Origin: Betaproteobacteria bacterium UBA5582
GTDB lineage: Bacteria > Pseudomonadota > Gammaproteobacteria > Burkholderiales > Rhodocyclaceae
Assembly (NCBI GenBank): GCA_002425245.1
Contig: DILW01000122.1
Location: forward strand, 1-42,555
Direction: 5' to 3'
Length of the DNA stretch: 42,555 bases
Both the position numbers and the translations under genes were made by a program. Under the pieces are notes generated by a model. The model was not told the origin of the DNA and ran no database searches. It saw nothing but the letters and a program-made list of their open reading frames with translations. Every line of letters begins with the position of its first letter. Position 1 is the first letter of the stretch. Below are positions 31,701-39,366 of this stretch, one piece after another.

Positions 31701-32311
31701 CAGCGTGGACGCGTCAAGCGGTAAACGGCCAGGCTGCCGAGGAAATTCAGGTCGCGTGGCGAGTCGGCGAGGACGATTTCTCCGGCTTCATCGAGGACGC
31801 GCCGCTCGACGATGGTCAGGCCCATCTGCCCGCACAGGGCTTCGAAATCGAGCAGGGTGAAGAAACGGACGTTGGGCGAGTCGTACCACTGGTAGGGTAG
31901 ATCCTCCGACACCGGCATGCGGCCGTCGAGTACCGAGCGCAGATTCTGCCAGTAGGCGAAGTTGGGGAAGGAAACGACCGCCTCGCGCCCGACGCGCAGC
32001 ATTTCGCGCAGGATGTGCTCGGTGTGGCGCACCGTCTGCAATGTGCGCGACAGGACGACGTGGTCGAAGGCATCGTCGGCGAAGTCGGCGAGCCCCTTTT
32101 CCAGGTTGCTCTGGATGACGTTGATACCGTTGCGGATGGCGGCGAGGACGTTGGCGTCCTCGATGTCTACCCCCCACCCCTGAACGTTGCGGGTGGTGAT
32201 CAGCAGCTTGAGCAGGGCGCCGTCGCCGCAGCCGAGGTCGAGCACGCGGTGACCGGGTTCGACCCAGCCGGCGATGAGATCAAAATCCGGACGTCCGAGG
32301 GTATGGGTCAT
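31700..32311 (-). CDS. metW: MetW, methionine biosynthesis partner of MetX
   Basis: A 203-residue class I methyltransferase-fold protein with SAM-site-like motif HRVLDLGCGDGALL and the MetW-specific stretch GWGVDIEDANVLAAIRNGINVIQ. In bacteria with monofunctional MetX, MetW forms a complex with it and is needed for efficient homoserine acylation. The gene overlaps metX by 4 bases and ampG by 1 base. Confidence 0.95.
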   Translation of the reverse strand: MTHTLGRPDFDLIAGWVEPGHRVLDLGCGDGALLKLLITTRNVQGWGVDIEDANVLAAIRNGINVIQSNLEKGLADFADDAFDHVVLSRTLQTVRHTEHILREMLRVGREAVVSFPNFAYWQNLRSVLDGRMPVSEDLPYQWYDSPNVRFFTLLDFEALCGQMGLTIVERRVLDEAGEIVLADSPRDLNFLGSLAVYRLTRPR

Positions 32312-33432
32312 AAGGCGATGTTCCCCAGGAATGCAGCGACCAGGCCGTGATAATGCGGGTCTTCCATGAGGAAGGAGTCGTGGCCGAAATTGAGGTCGAT
32401 TTCGGCATAGGAAACCTTGCGCCCGTTGGCCAGCAGCGCCGCGACGATTTCCCGCGAGCGGGCCGGCGAGAAACGCCAGTCGGTGGTGAACGAGGCGACG
32501 AAGAAATTGGTGTTCGGGTGGGTGCGCCCCATCGTCTTCACCAGATCGCCGTCGTCGAGGCGGGCCGGATCGAAGTAGTCCAGCGCCTTAGTCATCAACA
32601 GGTAGGTATTGGCGTCGAAATAGCCGGCGAACTTGTCGCCCTGATAGCGCAGGTAGGATTCGACCTCGAACTCGACGTCGTAATCGAAGGCGAACGAGCC
32701 GTTGCGCAGTTCGCGGCCGAATTTCTCACCCATCTGGTCGTCGGACAGGTAGGTGATGTGGCCGAGCATGCGGGCCAGGCGCAGGCCGCGTACGGGGCGC
32801 GTGCCGTGCTCGTAATAGTGGCCGCCGTGGAAATCCGGGTCGGTCAGGATGGCTTGGCGGGCGACGTCGTTGAAGGCGATGTTCTGTGCCGTGAGCTTGG
32901 GTGCGGAGGCGATGATCAGCGCGTTGCGCACCCGCTCCGGGTAGGAAATGGTCCAGCGCAGCGCCTGCATGCCGCCCAGGCTGCCGCCCATCACGGCGGC
33001 CCAGCTGTCGATGCCGAAGCTGTCGGCCAGGCGGGCCTGAGCGGTGACCCAGTCGCTGACGGCGATGATCGGAAAGTCGGCGCCCCAGGGTTTGCCGGTG
33101 GCCGGGTTGATCGACGACGGGCCGGTCGAGCCGTGGCAGCCGCCAGGGTTGTTCAGACCGACGATGAAGAACTTGTCAGTATCGAGCGGCCGGCCAGGGC
33201 CGATGATGTTGTCCCACCAACCCACGTTGTCCGGTGCGTCAGCGTAATGGCCGGCCAGGTGGTGATGTCCGGAGAGCGCGTGGCAGACGAGAATGGCGTT
33301 GGAGCGGGCGGCGTTGAGTGTGCCGTAGGTTTCGACGGCCAGGTCGTAGGCCGGCAGGATGCCGCCGCTACGCAGATGCAGTGGCTCGCTGAAGTGGATG
33401 CGTTGTGATTCGACTACGCCAATACCCGGCAT
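32308..33432 (-). CDS. metX: Homoserine O-acyltransferase MetX
   Basis: A 374-residue alpha/beta-hydrolase-fold enzyme. The nucleophile is Ser151 in VMGGSLGGMQALRW; the oxyanion and substrate parts LSGHHHLAGHY and NPGGCHGSTGPSSINP are family-typical, and the catalytic His lies in LNFGHDSFLMED near the C-terminus. It acylates homoserine with acetyl- or succinyl-CoA as the first committed step of methionine synthesis. With MetW present, the proteobacterial MetX is often a succinyltransferase, so the acyl donor is uncertain. Only a weak ribosome site (GGAA) precedes ATG 33432. The leader contains the SAM-II aptamer and terminator described below. Confidence 0.95.
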   Translation of the reverse strand: MPGIGVVESQRIHFSEPLHLRSGGILPAYDLAVETYGTLNAARSNAILVCHALSGHHHLAGHYADAPDNVGWWDNIIGPGRPLDTDKFFIVGLNNPGGCHGSTGPSSINPATGKPWGADFPIIAVSDWVTAQARLADSFGIDSWAAVMGGSLGGMQALRWTISYPERVRNALIIASAPKLTAQNIAFNDVARQAILTDPDFHGGHYYEHGTRPVRGLRLARMLGHITYLSDDQMGEKFGRELRNGSFAFDYDVEFEVESYLRYQGDKFAGYFDANTYLLMTKALDYFDPARLDDGDLVKTMGRTHPNTNFFVASFTTDWRFSPARSREIVAALLANGRKVSYAEIDLNFGHDSFLMEDPHYHGLVAAFLGNIAL

Positions 33433-33447
33433 GATGATTCCAGAAAC

Positions 33448-33479
33448 AAAAAACCCAGTTGGCTAAAACGCGAACTGGG
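33448..33479 (-). terminator. Intrinsic terminator in the metX leader (attenuator)
   Basis: On the minus strand CCCAGTT (33473-33479) and AACTGGG (33454-33460) form a perfect 7-bp stem with a 12-base loop, followed by TTTTTT (33448-33453). It is only 15 bases upstream of the metX start codon, so it would stop transcription before the gene. Its loop contains CGTTTTAGC, the exact complement of the aptamer's GCTAAAACG. This gives a mutually exclusive antiterminator. Confidence 0.85.
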
Positions 33480-33482
33480 GTC

Positions 33483-33535
33483 CCCGTTTTAGCGGCATTT
33501 TTTAGGCGCCCGCAATCTGAGATAAATCGGCGCCG
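33483..33535 (-). ncRNA. SAM-II riboswitch aptamer candidate
   Basis: On the minus strand, P1 is GGCGCC (33529-33534) paired with GGCGCC (33505-33510). The loop starts GATTTA and ends ATTGCG, as in known SAM-II RNAs (GAUUUA... UUGC). The tail TAAAAAATGCCGCTAAAACGGG has the same length, and the same AAAUG and GCUAAAA elements, as the tail of the crystallised environmental metX SAM-II RNA as I recall it. The location directly upstream of metX is the classical one. The aptamer's GCTAAAACG (33485-33493) pairs perfectly over 9 bases with 33462-33470 in the terminator loop. Hence SAM binding, which uses this strand, should free the terminator and shut off metX-metW-ampG. Confidence 0.88.
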
Positions 33536-33628
33536 CCGGATTGCTCCGAGCGCCCTGAAGATACCCAGTGACCGTGGAAAAGTCAATTCGCTGCATGGAT
33601 GAGGAAAGTAAATGGGACTTTGGTACCA

Positions 33629-33643
33629 TTGACGCCCGGTCAA
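33629..33643. promoter_or_regulatory. Inverted repeat TTGAC-N5-GTCAA ahead of the PilZ-STAS gene
   Basis: Perfect 5-base arms lie 20 bases upstream of ATG 33664. An extended -10-like TGGTACCAT (33621-33629) overlaps the left arm, so a protein bound here would cover the start site. The arms resemble FNR/CRP half sites but with one extra spacer base. The regulator is unknown. Confidence 0.35.
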
Positions 33644-33663
33644 TAAACACTGAGGGGGAAGGC

Positions 33664-34254
33664 ATGGTCGAGCAGCGGCGACATCAACGCGTCCGCTTCG
33701 GTGTTCCGCCCGCAGTGCGTGTGGGTTCCGGCGGCAGGATGGGGCAGGGCGGAATCGAGAATCTGTCGATGTCGGGGTTGATGCTGCGTTGTGACCTGCC
33801 ATTGGAGATCGGTCAGCCTGCCGGATGCGAGTTCTCCCTGTTCGGCTCACCGCTGATTGACGTGGTGGTAACCGTCGTCAGTCGGCTTGGTGATCTTTAT
33901 GGGGGGCGTTTCCAGACCTGTCTGATCAACCAGGTCGTTCTTGACGATGCCATCCGGGCGGCACTCGCCGGTGGGCAGGCCTCCGTGCTGTCCATGCATG
34001 AACTCGGCGGGCGCAAGATCATGCGCATTGCCGGCGGGCTTTGCGGCTCCTTGCGTAACGATTTCATGCACGCGCTGACGCGTGTCGGTGTCGATGAAAT
34101 CGATCTGGCCGGTGTGACCCGGGTCGAACAGGCCGGTCTGGCCCTGTGCCTGGTTGCCACCACCCGGCATGGCGTTGCCCTGGGCACACAATCGCCCTGT
34201 TTTGCCGAAGCCTGGAAATTTGCCATGGCGCAGCCACATGGCGTCAATGTCTGA
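33664..34254 (+). CDS. PilZ - STAS-like two-domain protein
   Basis: A 196-residue cytoplasmic protein. Residues 1-100 form a PilZ domain with both c-di-GMP contacts: RxxxR at Arg5/Arg9 (QRRHQRVRF) and NxSxxG at Asn33/Ser35/Gly38 (ENLSMSGLML). Residues about 107-190 resemble a STAS (anti-anti-sigma) domain: VDEIDLAGVTRVEQAGLALCL matches the beta-turn-helix around the phosphosite. The usual Ser is absent, however (EQAG at 155-158 instead of DSSG). It should therefore bind c-di-GMP but not be controlled by serine phosphorylation. ATG 33664 is preferred for its GAGGGGGAAGG ribosome site and because the PilZ motif starts there; the upstream in-frame ATG at 33568 is rejected. The TonB receptor gene follows after 15 bases. 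Confidence 0.78.
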   Translation: MVEQRRHQRVRFGVPPAVRVGSGGRMGQGGIENLSMSGLMLRCDLPLEIGQPAGCEFSLFGSPLIDVVVTVVSRLGDLYGGRFQTCLINQVVLDDAIRAALAGGQASVLSMHELGGRKIMRIAGGLCGSLRNDFMHALTRVGVDEIDLAGVTRVEQAGLALCLVATTRHGVALGTQSPCFAEAWKFAMAQPHGVNV

Positions 34255-34269
34255 TCGGGATAGTTGCGG

Positions 34270-36324
34270 ATGCGTCGTTCAAGCGCTTTGTTGTTGATGG
34301 TTCTGGTGCTGCCGGTATCTGCGGAAGAGAACCTGTTTTTCACCGAGCTGCCGGTGGTGGCATCGGTCAGTCGCCTGCCGCAGCGACTGGCGGATGCGCC
34401 TGCCTCGGTGAGCGTGATCGATCGCGACATGATCCGTGCCTCAGGTGCCCGTTCCTTGAACGATCTCTTTCGCCTGGTGCCGGGCTTTCAGACCTTTGCC
34501 CACAGCGATGTGGCGGCGCGGGTGAACTATCACGGCATTACCGATGACAATGACTTCTCACCCCGAATGCAGGTTCTGGTTGACGGACGTTCCCTGCATT
34601 CGCCCTTGTTCCGGGGGGGCGTAAACTGGGCCTTGATTCCGGTTGCACTCGAAGACATCGAGCGAATCGAAGTGGTAAGGGGCAGCAACAGCGTTTCCTT
34701 CGGCAACAACGCCTTCATGGGGGTGGTGAACATCGTGACGATGGACCCCTCGCTGGTCCGGGGTGTTTCGCTTTCAACAAGCAACGGGTCGCAAAATGTC
34801 AGGGACCATACTCTCCGAGGGGGCGGAAAACTGGGGGACGACGGTGATTTTCGACTGGCCTATCAGGAAACCAGCGACGATGGCCTCGAGGGCCGTTATG
34901 ACTGGGAAGACAGTTATCTGAACCGGCGTATCGAGGGCAGACTGGGTTATGCCTTGAGTGTTCGCGACAGTCTCGAAATTTCCTTCGGTAAGGTCGAAGG
35001 GCGCTTTCTTTCAGGATCCCTGAACCGGGTCACGCGTTTGTCCAATCCTTGCAACGATCCCCTGCGCGATCGCGAGGAATCCTCGACCTGGCTTCAGGGC
35101 CGCTGGTTGCGCAGTCTCTCGGGATCGGCCGATTTCTCGTTGCGCTACTCACTAAGCGAGGATCGCGGCGATAACACCTACGTGATTGACCCCGTGAGTT
35201 GCAAGCTCGTTGTTCCCTATCCCGTGGACAATACCTCCGGTGACTGGGGGCGGCGTCATGAAATCGAGGCAATCCACAATTTTGTGCCGGCTCGCGACAC
35301 GCGTCTGGTCTGGGGGCTGAGCTGGCGTTACGACTCAATGGAATCAGAAACCATGATGCGTGGTCGTGGCAAGGAATCCCGTCAGGTCTGGCGAGCGTTT
35401 GCCAACGGGGAATGGAAGCCTTCGGCCAGGGTGACGGCAAATCTCGGCGCCTCCAGCGAGTACGACACGCTGGCTGGAAATCACCTGTCGCCACGCGCCA
35501 GCGTCGCGTTCCACCTGACGCCGGAGAACACGGTCCGGATCGGCTATACCCAGGCCTGGCGAACCGCCAGCATCCTTGCCTACCGGGCCAATCACCTGGC
35601 GCCCGATGGCAGTGCGGAGCTGGCCGGGAATCCGAATCTTCCCGCCGAACGTCTTGACAGTTGGGAGCTGGCTTACCTTGGTAATTGGCGGGATTGGCGA
35701 ATGAGCCTGGATGTCCGTCATTTTCAGGAACGCATCAGCGATCGCTTGATGGCGGTGCGCCCTGCCGCAGGGCTTGCAGACTCCGAGCAGTCCATTCAGG
35801 ACATCAGGATTTCCGGCTATGAACTGCAGTGGAAATGGCAACCGTTCGATTCCACCCGGCTGTTGCTGAACCATGCCAGTCTGAAAGCGCACAGCAGCCT
35901 GTCGGGGAATGGATGGTTGATTGCCGCCACGCCTGGCAGCCATTTTGAAGGAATAACTCTCGGGCCGACTGGTGCGCTTGAGCCGGAGTACGAGGTTTAT
36001 CAGCGTCTGGCGGAATATTCGGCGCCGCGCAAGTCGAGCTCGGCGATGTGGATGCAGCGCTTGCCATGGGGATTCGACTTTTCGCTGATGCGTTACTGGG
36101 TCGACACGATCAAATGGACCCGCAACACACAATCTGAAAGCTATCAGCGTACCGATGCCCGCCTGGCTTACACCTTCAAGCTGGGTGGCAAACGCGGTGA
36201 GGTTGCCTACACGGCCCAGTCGCTGGACGGGAGCCACGCCGAGCAGCGCCAGCATAGTTCCCGTAGGCCGAACGGCCGTTTTGTCGACCGTCGCCACTGG
36301 CTTTCCCTGCGACTGGATTTCTAG
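34270..36324 (+). CDS. TonB-dependent outer-membrane receptor
   Basis: A 684-residue receptor. It has an N-terminal signal peptide (about residues 1-20, ending LPVSAEE) and a possible TonB box within ELPVVASVS (about 25-33). The plug domain runs from about 38 to 155 (APASVSVIDRDMIRASGARSLNDLFRLVPGFQ, VLVDGRSLHSPLF, IERIEVVRGSNSVSFGNNAFMGVVNIVT in parts). A long beta-barrel ends SLRLDF with the terminal Phe required for outer-membrane insertion. There is no N-terminal signalling domain of the FecA type. The ligand is unknown; cobalamin is possible from the B12 genes nearby, but nothing in the sequence specifies it. The gene follows PilZ-STAS closely and is convergent with the cyclase gene (9 bases apart). 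Confidence 0.9.
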   Translation: MRRSSALLLMVLVLPVSAEENLFFTELPVVASVSRLPQRLADAPASVSVIDRDMIRASGARSLNDLFRLVPGFQTFAHSDVAARVNYHGITDDNDFSPRMQVLVDGRSLHSPLFRGGVNWALIPVALEDIERIEVVRGSNSVSFGNNAFMGVVNIVTMDPSLVRGVSLSTSNGSQNVRDHTLRGGGKLGDDGDFRLAYQETSDDGLEGRYDWEDSYLNRRIEGRLGYALSVRDSLEISFGKVEGRFLSGSLNRVTRLSNPCNDPLRDREESSTWLQGRWLRSLSGSADFSLRYSLSEDRGDNTYVIDPVSCKLVVPYPVDNTSGDWGRRHEIEAIHNFVPARDTRLVWGLSWRYDSMESETMMRGRGKESRQVWRAFANGEWKPSARVTANLGASSEYDTLAGNHLSPRASVAFHLTPENTVRIGYTQAWRTASILAYRANHLAPDGSAELAGNPNLPAERLDSWELAYLGNWRDWRMSLDVRHFQERISDRLMAVRPAAGLADSEQSIQDIRISGYELQWKWQPFDSTRLLLNHASLKAHSSLSGNGWLIAATPGSHFEGITLGPTGALEPEYEVYQRLAEYSAPRKSSSAMWMQRLPWGFDFSLMRYWVDTIKWTRNTQSESYQRTDARLAYTFKLGGKRGEVAYTAQSLDGSHAEQRQHSSRRPNGRFVDRRHWLSLRLDF

Positions 36325-36333
36325 CGACTGCTT

Positions 36334-38427
36334 TCAGCGCTTGCTGCCGCGCATGACCACGCCTTCGAACCAGGCGTCGAAGGGTTCCCTTGGTCCGATC
36401 GCCTTGCCGTAGGCATAGGCGATGCCCAGCTTGCGCAGGTGCTCGAGCAGCAAGGTGTCGTCGACGTCCTCGGCGATCGGGTAGATGTGCTGTTCGCTGG
36501 TGATTTCAAGAATCGCCCGCAGCAGCGCTGTTGATGTCATGCCATCACCGATGTCCCGGGTCAGGCTCTGACTCAGGCAGACATGGCTGGGGGCGAGGGT
36601 GCGCAACTGGGCGAAGGACGAGATGGCGCCGCCGAACTCACTCAGGGCGATCTGGCAACCCAACTCCCGAATACGCCTGGAAAATTCGATCAACTGGCTG
36701 GTGTGGTGGGTGCTGACGTCTTCGGCAAACATCAGATACAGCCCCTCGCCGCTGATTTCACTTGCAGCCAGTTGGGTGGCGATGAAATTGGCGGTTTCGG
36801 GGGTGTTGATTGCTGCCCGGGACAGCGGCACCAGGCAGCGCATCGAGTGCTGCTGGGCTTTGGCGCGTGCCAGCGCGGTGATCGCCGTCTCGAGGAAATG
36901 TTGATCGAAGACGCTGGCCATGTCGTAACGTTCAGCTGCGTCGATCAGGGCGCTCAGGGCGATCGGTGCCTGCCCGGGTTCGTTGAGCCGGGCGCTGAGC
37001 TCGACCATCGGCCCGCCGGGGAGGCCTGGCTGCAGGGCGCGGATGGGAACTGCTTCAATGCTCAGACGCCCTTCGGACAGGGCGCTGGACAGGCGGCTGG
37101 CCCAATTGCCGCGGTCGCGTCGGCGTTCGGTATGCGTTGCCGGTGCCATTTCGCACACCTGGTTGCGTCCCAGTTCCTTGGCGCGCAGGCAGCCGGCATC
37201 ACTGAGTGCGAAGATTTCCTGAACTTCGCGAATGTCGCGAGTCACCGGCGTCAGACCGATACTGGCGCCGATGGCGAAAATCCGGTCCTGCCAGACGAAA
37301 CGGTATTCGGCGGAGAGCGCGCAGATGTCCTGGGCAATTTGTCGGGCCCTGGCCAGCGTGCAATTGCTCAGCATGATGCCAAATTCATCGCCTCCCAGCC
37401 GGGCCAGCGTGTCTTCCTCGCGCAGGCGTCCCTGGAAAAGCAGGGCGATCTGACGCAACAGTTCGTCGCCGGCGAGGTGACCACAGGCGTCGTTCACCGC
37501 CTTGAAACGGTCCAGGTCGATGAACAGGACGCTGAACTCTTCGCCGCCCGCAAGTACCGCATTCAATGCCTTGTCCAGCCGCAGTTCGAATTCTCGCCGG
37601 TTCACCAGCCCGGTCAGGGCGTCGTGCCTGGCCTGGAAGACGAGTTGGGCGGTGGCTTCCTCGATACGCGCCTGCATCGACTGGTGGGCTTCCTGAATGT
37701 GGCTGGCCATGTCGTTGAAACCGTCTTCGAGAATGCGAAGTTCGCCACTCGATTTCGCGGAAACGCGCGTGTCGAGATGTCCCGCAGACATCCGCCTGAC
37801 CGCTTCGGCCAGCCTTTGCAGCGGCTGGGCGAGCTGGTAAGCCATGGCGATTGCCAGTAACGCCATCAAGCCAAGGCCGATCAGAACGGCGATCAGGCCT
37901 TGCTGGATCAACTGGCGCTGTCGATGGATCAGGTCCTGCTTGTCCAGTTCGATGTAAACGTGGCCGATCGTCTCCTGCGGCGATTCATCCAGGCCGGCAA
38001 TGTCGAACAGGGGATCGCTGTCGCTGTGGGTGCGGACGACAGGCGCGCCGAAGGCAATCCAGGTATCGGTTTCGGCAACCAGGGTGGGCTTGTCGAGTTG
38101 CCGCCGAATGATCTCCGCGGACAGCGAGACGCGACCGCTGACGGCGAGGGTACGGCCTTTGGGATTGACGATGATGGCGGCCTTGACGCCGGGCTCCTGC
38201 ATGGCTGCCTGGACCAGGCCGTAGATGCTGTCCATCTGTCCGGCGATGATGCCATATTCGCTGACCGGGGCCAGGTAGCGGACCGTGGCAAGCCCCTTTC
38301 CACGCAGCTGGCTTTCGATGGCGTTGATGCCGCTCATCGAGAAGTAGAAGACAAGGACCGTGGTGATCAGCGCGCTGGGCAGCAGCGTGAGCATCAGGAG
38401 TCGCTGGCGTAGGGTGAGGTTGTTCAT
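36334..38427 (-). CDS. Membrane diguanylate cyclase with BarA-like sensor and degenerate EAL
   Basis: A 697-residue protein. Membrane helices at about 10-30 and 172-196 flank a periplasmic domain. The N-terminal part (LRQRLLMLTLLPSALITTVL, LAPVSEYGIIAGQMDSI) resembles the sensor region of BarA kinases. HAMP and a coiled coil follow (about 197-262). The GGDEF domain (265-430) is intact: GGDEF at 345-349 and inhibitory I-site RxxD at Arg336/Asp339. The EAL-like domain (about 445-690) is degenerate: EAL reads ELS (476-478), the DDFG position reads SEFG, the catalytic Lys region reads VCLSQS and EGVE reads EDVD. The protein should therefore make, not degrade, c-di-GMP. The ATG overlaps the stop of the substrate-binding protein gene by 4 bases, a sign of a joint function. 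Confidence 0.9.
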   Translation of the reverse strand: MNNLTLRQRLLMLTLLPSALITTVLVFYFSMSGINAIESQLRGKGLATVRYLAPVSEYGIIAGQMDSIYGLVQAAMQEPGVKAAIIVNPKGRTLAVSGRVSLSAEIIRRQLDKPTLVAETDTWIAFGAPVVRTHSDSDPLFDIAGLDESPQETIGHVYIELDKQDLIHRQRQLIQQGLIAVLIGLGLMALLAIAMAYQLAQPLQRLAEAVRRMSAGHLDTRVSAKSSGELRILEDGFNDMASHIQEAHQSMQARIEEATAQLVFQARHDALTGLVNRREFELRLDKALNAVLAGGEEFSVLFIDLDRFKAVNDACGHLAGDELLRQIALLFQGRLREEDTLARLGGDEFGIMLSNCTLARARQIAQDICALSAEYRFVWQDRIFAIGASIGLTPVTRDIREVQEIFALSDAGCLRAKELGRNQVCEMAPATHTERRRDRGNWASRLSSALSEGRLSIEAVPIRALQPGLPGGPMVELSARLNEPGQAPIALSALIDAAERYDMASVFDQHFLETAITALARAKAQQHSMRCLVPLSRAAINTPETANFIATQLAASEISGEGLYLMFAEDVSTHHTSQLIEFSRRIRELGCQIALSEFGGAISSFAQLRTLAPSHVCLSQSLTRDIGDGMTSTALLRAILEITSEQHIYPIAEDVDDTLLLEHLRKLGIAYAYGKAIGPREPFDAWFEGVVMRGSKR

Positions 38428-39317
38428 TCTTCAGTCCCGCTGGTGAGCAGTTTCTGGAACAGCTCGGATTCTTCGGGCAGGCGCAGGCCGAAGGCCTCGG
38501 CAACGCTTTTGTTGATGTTCAGGGAATATTCGGCCGGACCACGCGGTGGCGGCAAGCGTGCGCCATGGGTGGACAGAAGCGCGCCGGCCTGGCGTCCGAT
38601 TTGTGCGGGCGTTGAATACAAGGCGACCAGGGCGCCGGCCTTGGCTATCGCGGACGAGAAACCGATCACTGGCCGGCGGTAGCGTAAGGCGGTCATCAAC
38701 ACGGGGCGGATGCTGGTGCGCGAATAAACCAGAGAGTCGGGCAGCGCCAGCAGGACCTCGCTATTGGCCAGCAGACCTTCCAGTGCCGGCAGGATCTGCG
38801 CTTCGCTGTCCACCTGTTCGCTGACCAACTGCAGCTTCTGCTGCGCCAGTACCGAGCGGAATGCGGGCAGTTGCTGCCGGGATTGTTCACCGACCATTAT
38901 CCCCACGCGGCGCACGTCCGGGAGCAGGAGGCGGATCAGGCGCGTCAGGCGGGCTGGCGGCTGATCAAGATAGATTGCCGATACGGGGGGCGGTGTGCGG
39001 GCTTCTGCCAGGATGCTTTGATAGCTGTGTTCGGGCAGGAGGGTGGCAAGGATCGGAGTTTTGGGGTTGCCGGCGAGCGTGCTGCGCAGCGCGGTGCTGC
39101 CGACGGTGATGATCAGATCGACCGGGTGACTCTCTGTCGACCTCAGCGTTTTGTCCGTATAGGCAAGCTTCCAGCCAGATTTCAGGTTGTTCTGCAGGCT
39201 GCTGGCGAACTCCAGGTAGGGGGCGTTGTTGTCGGTCAGAATCAGCGCAAGCTGTCCGGCCCATACAGCGGGGGCGAACAGCAGAAACAGCGCGAAAGTC
39301 AGGAGTGGACGCAACAT
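38424..39317 (-). CDS. Periplasmic ABC-type substrate-binding protein (ABC_sub_bind-like)
   Basis: A 297-residue exported protein with a signal peptide (MLRPLLTFALFLLFAPAVWAG). Two Rossmann-like lobes resemble the ABC_sub_bind (PF04392) family: VDLIITVGSTALRSTLAG, PDVRRVGIMVGEQS and RRPVIGFSSAIAKAGALVALYSTP. Members of this family bind small molecules and are sometimes encoded next to signalling proteins. No permease or ATPase gene is near, and the gene is translationally coupled to the cyclase gene. It is therefore more likely a sensory input protein than a transporter part. ATG 39317 is chosen for the signal peptide; the longer open frame upstream lacks one. Confidence 0.82.
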   Translation of the reverse strand: MLRPLLTFALFLLFAPAVWAGQLALILTDNNAPYLEFASSLQNNLKSGWKLAYTDKTLRSTESHPVDLIITVGSTALRSTLAGNPKTPILATLLPEHSYQSILAEARTPPPVSAIYLDQPPARLTRLIRLLLPDVRRVGIMVGEQSRQQLPAFRSVLAQQKLQLVSEQVDSEAQILPALEGLLANSEVLLALPDSLVYSRTSIRPVLMTALRYRRPVIGFSSAIAKAGALVALYSTPAQIGRQAGALLSTHGARLPPPRGPAEYSLNINKSVAEAFGLRLPEESELFQKLLTSGTEE

Positions 39318-39366
39318 GCCGTCACTATAGGGGCTGGCGACATGCGACCGCAATAAGCGTTTTCCG

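Noticed and set aside
33568..33663. Longer N-terminus for the PilZ-STAS protein starting at 33568
   Set aside because: No ribosome site and no PilZ similarity in the added residues; it would also run through the inverted repeat and putative promoter.
36334..37100. Active EAL phosphodiesterase domain in the GGDEF protein
   Set aside because: The catalytic Asp pair, Lys and other metal-site residues are replaced, so activity is not supported.
36583..37860. Plus-strand open frame of 425 codons opposite the diguanylate cyclase gene
   Set aside because: Antisense shadow; the minus strand has clear HAMP and GGDEF motifs.
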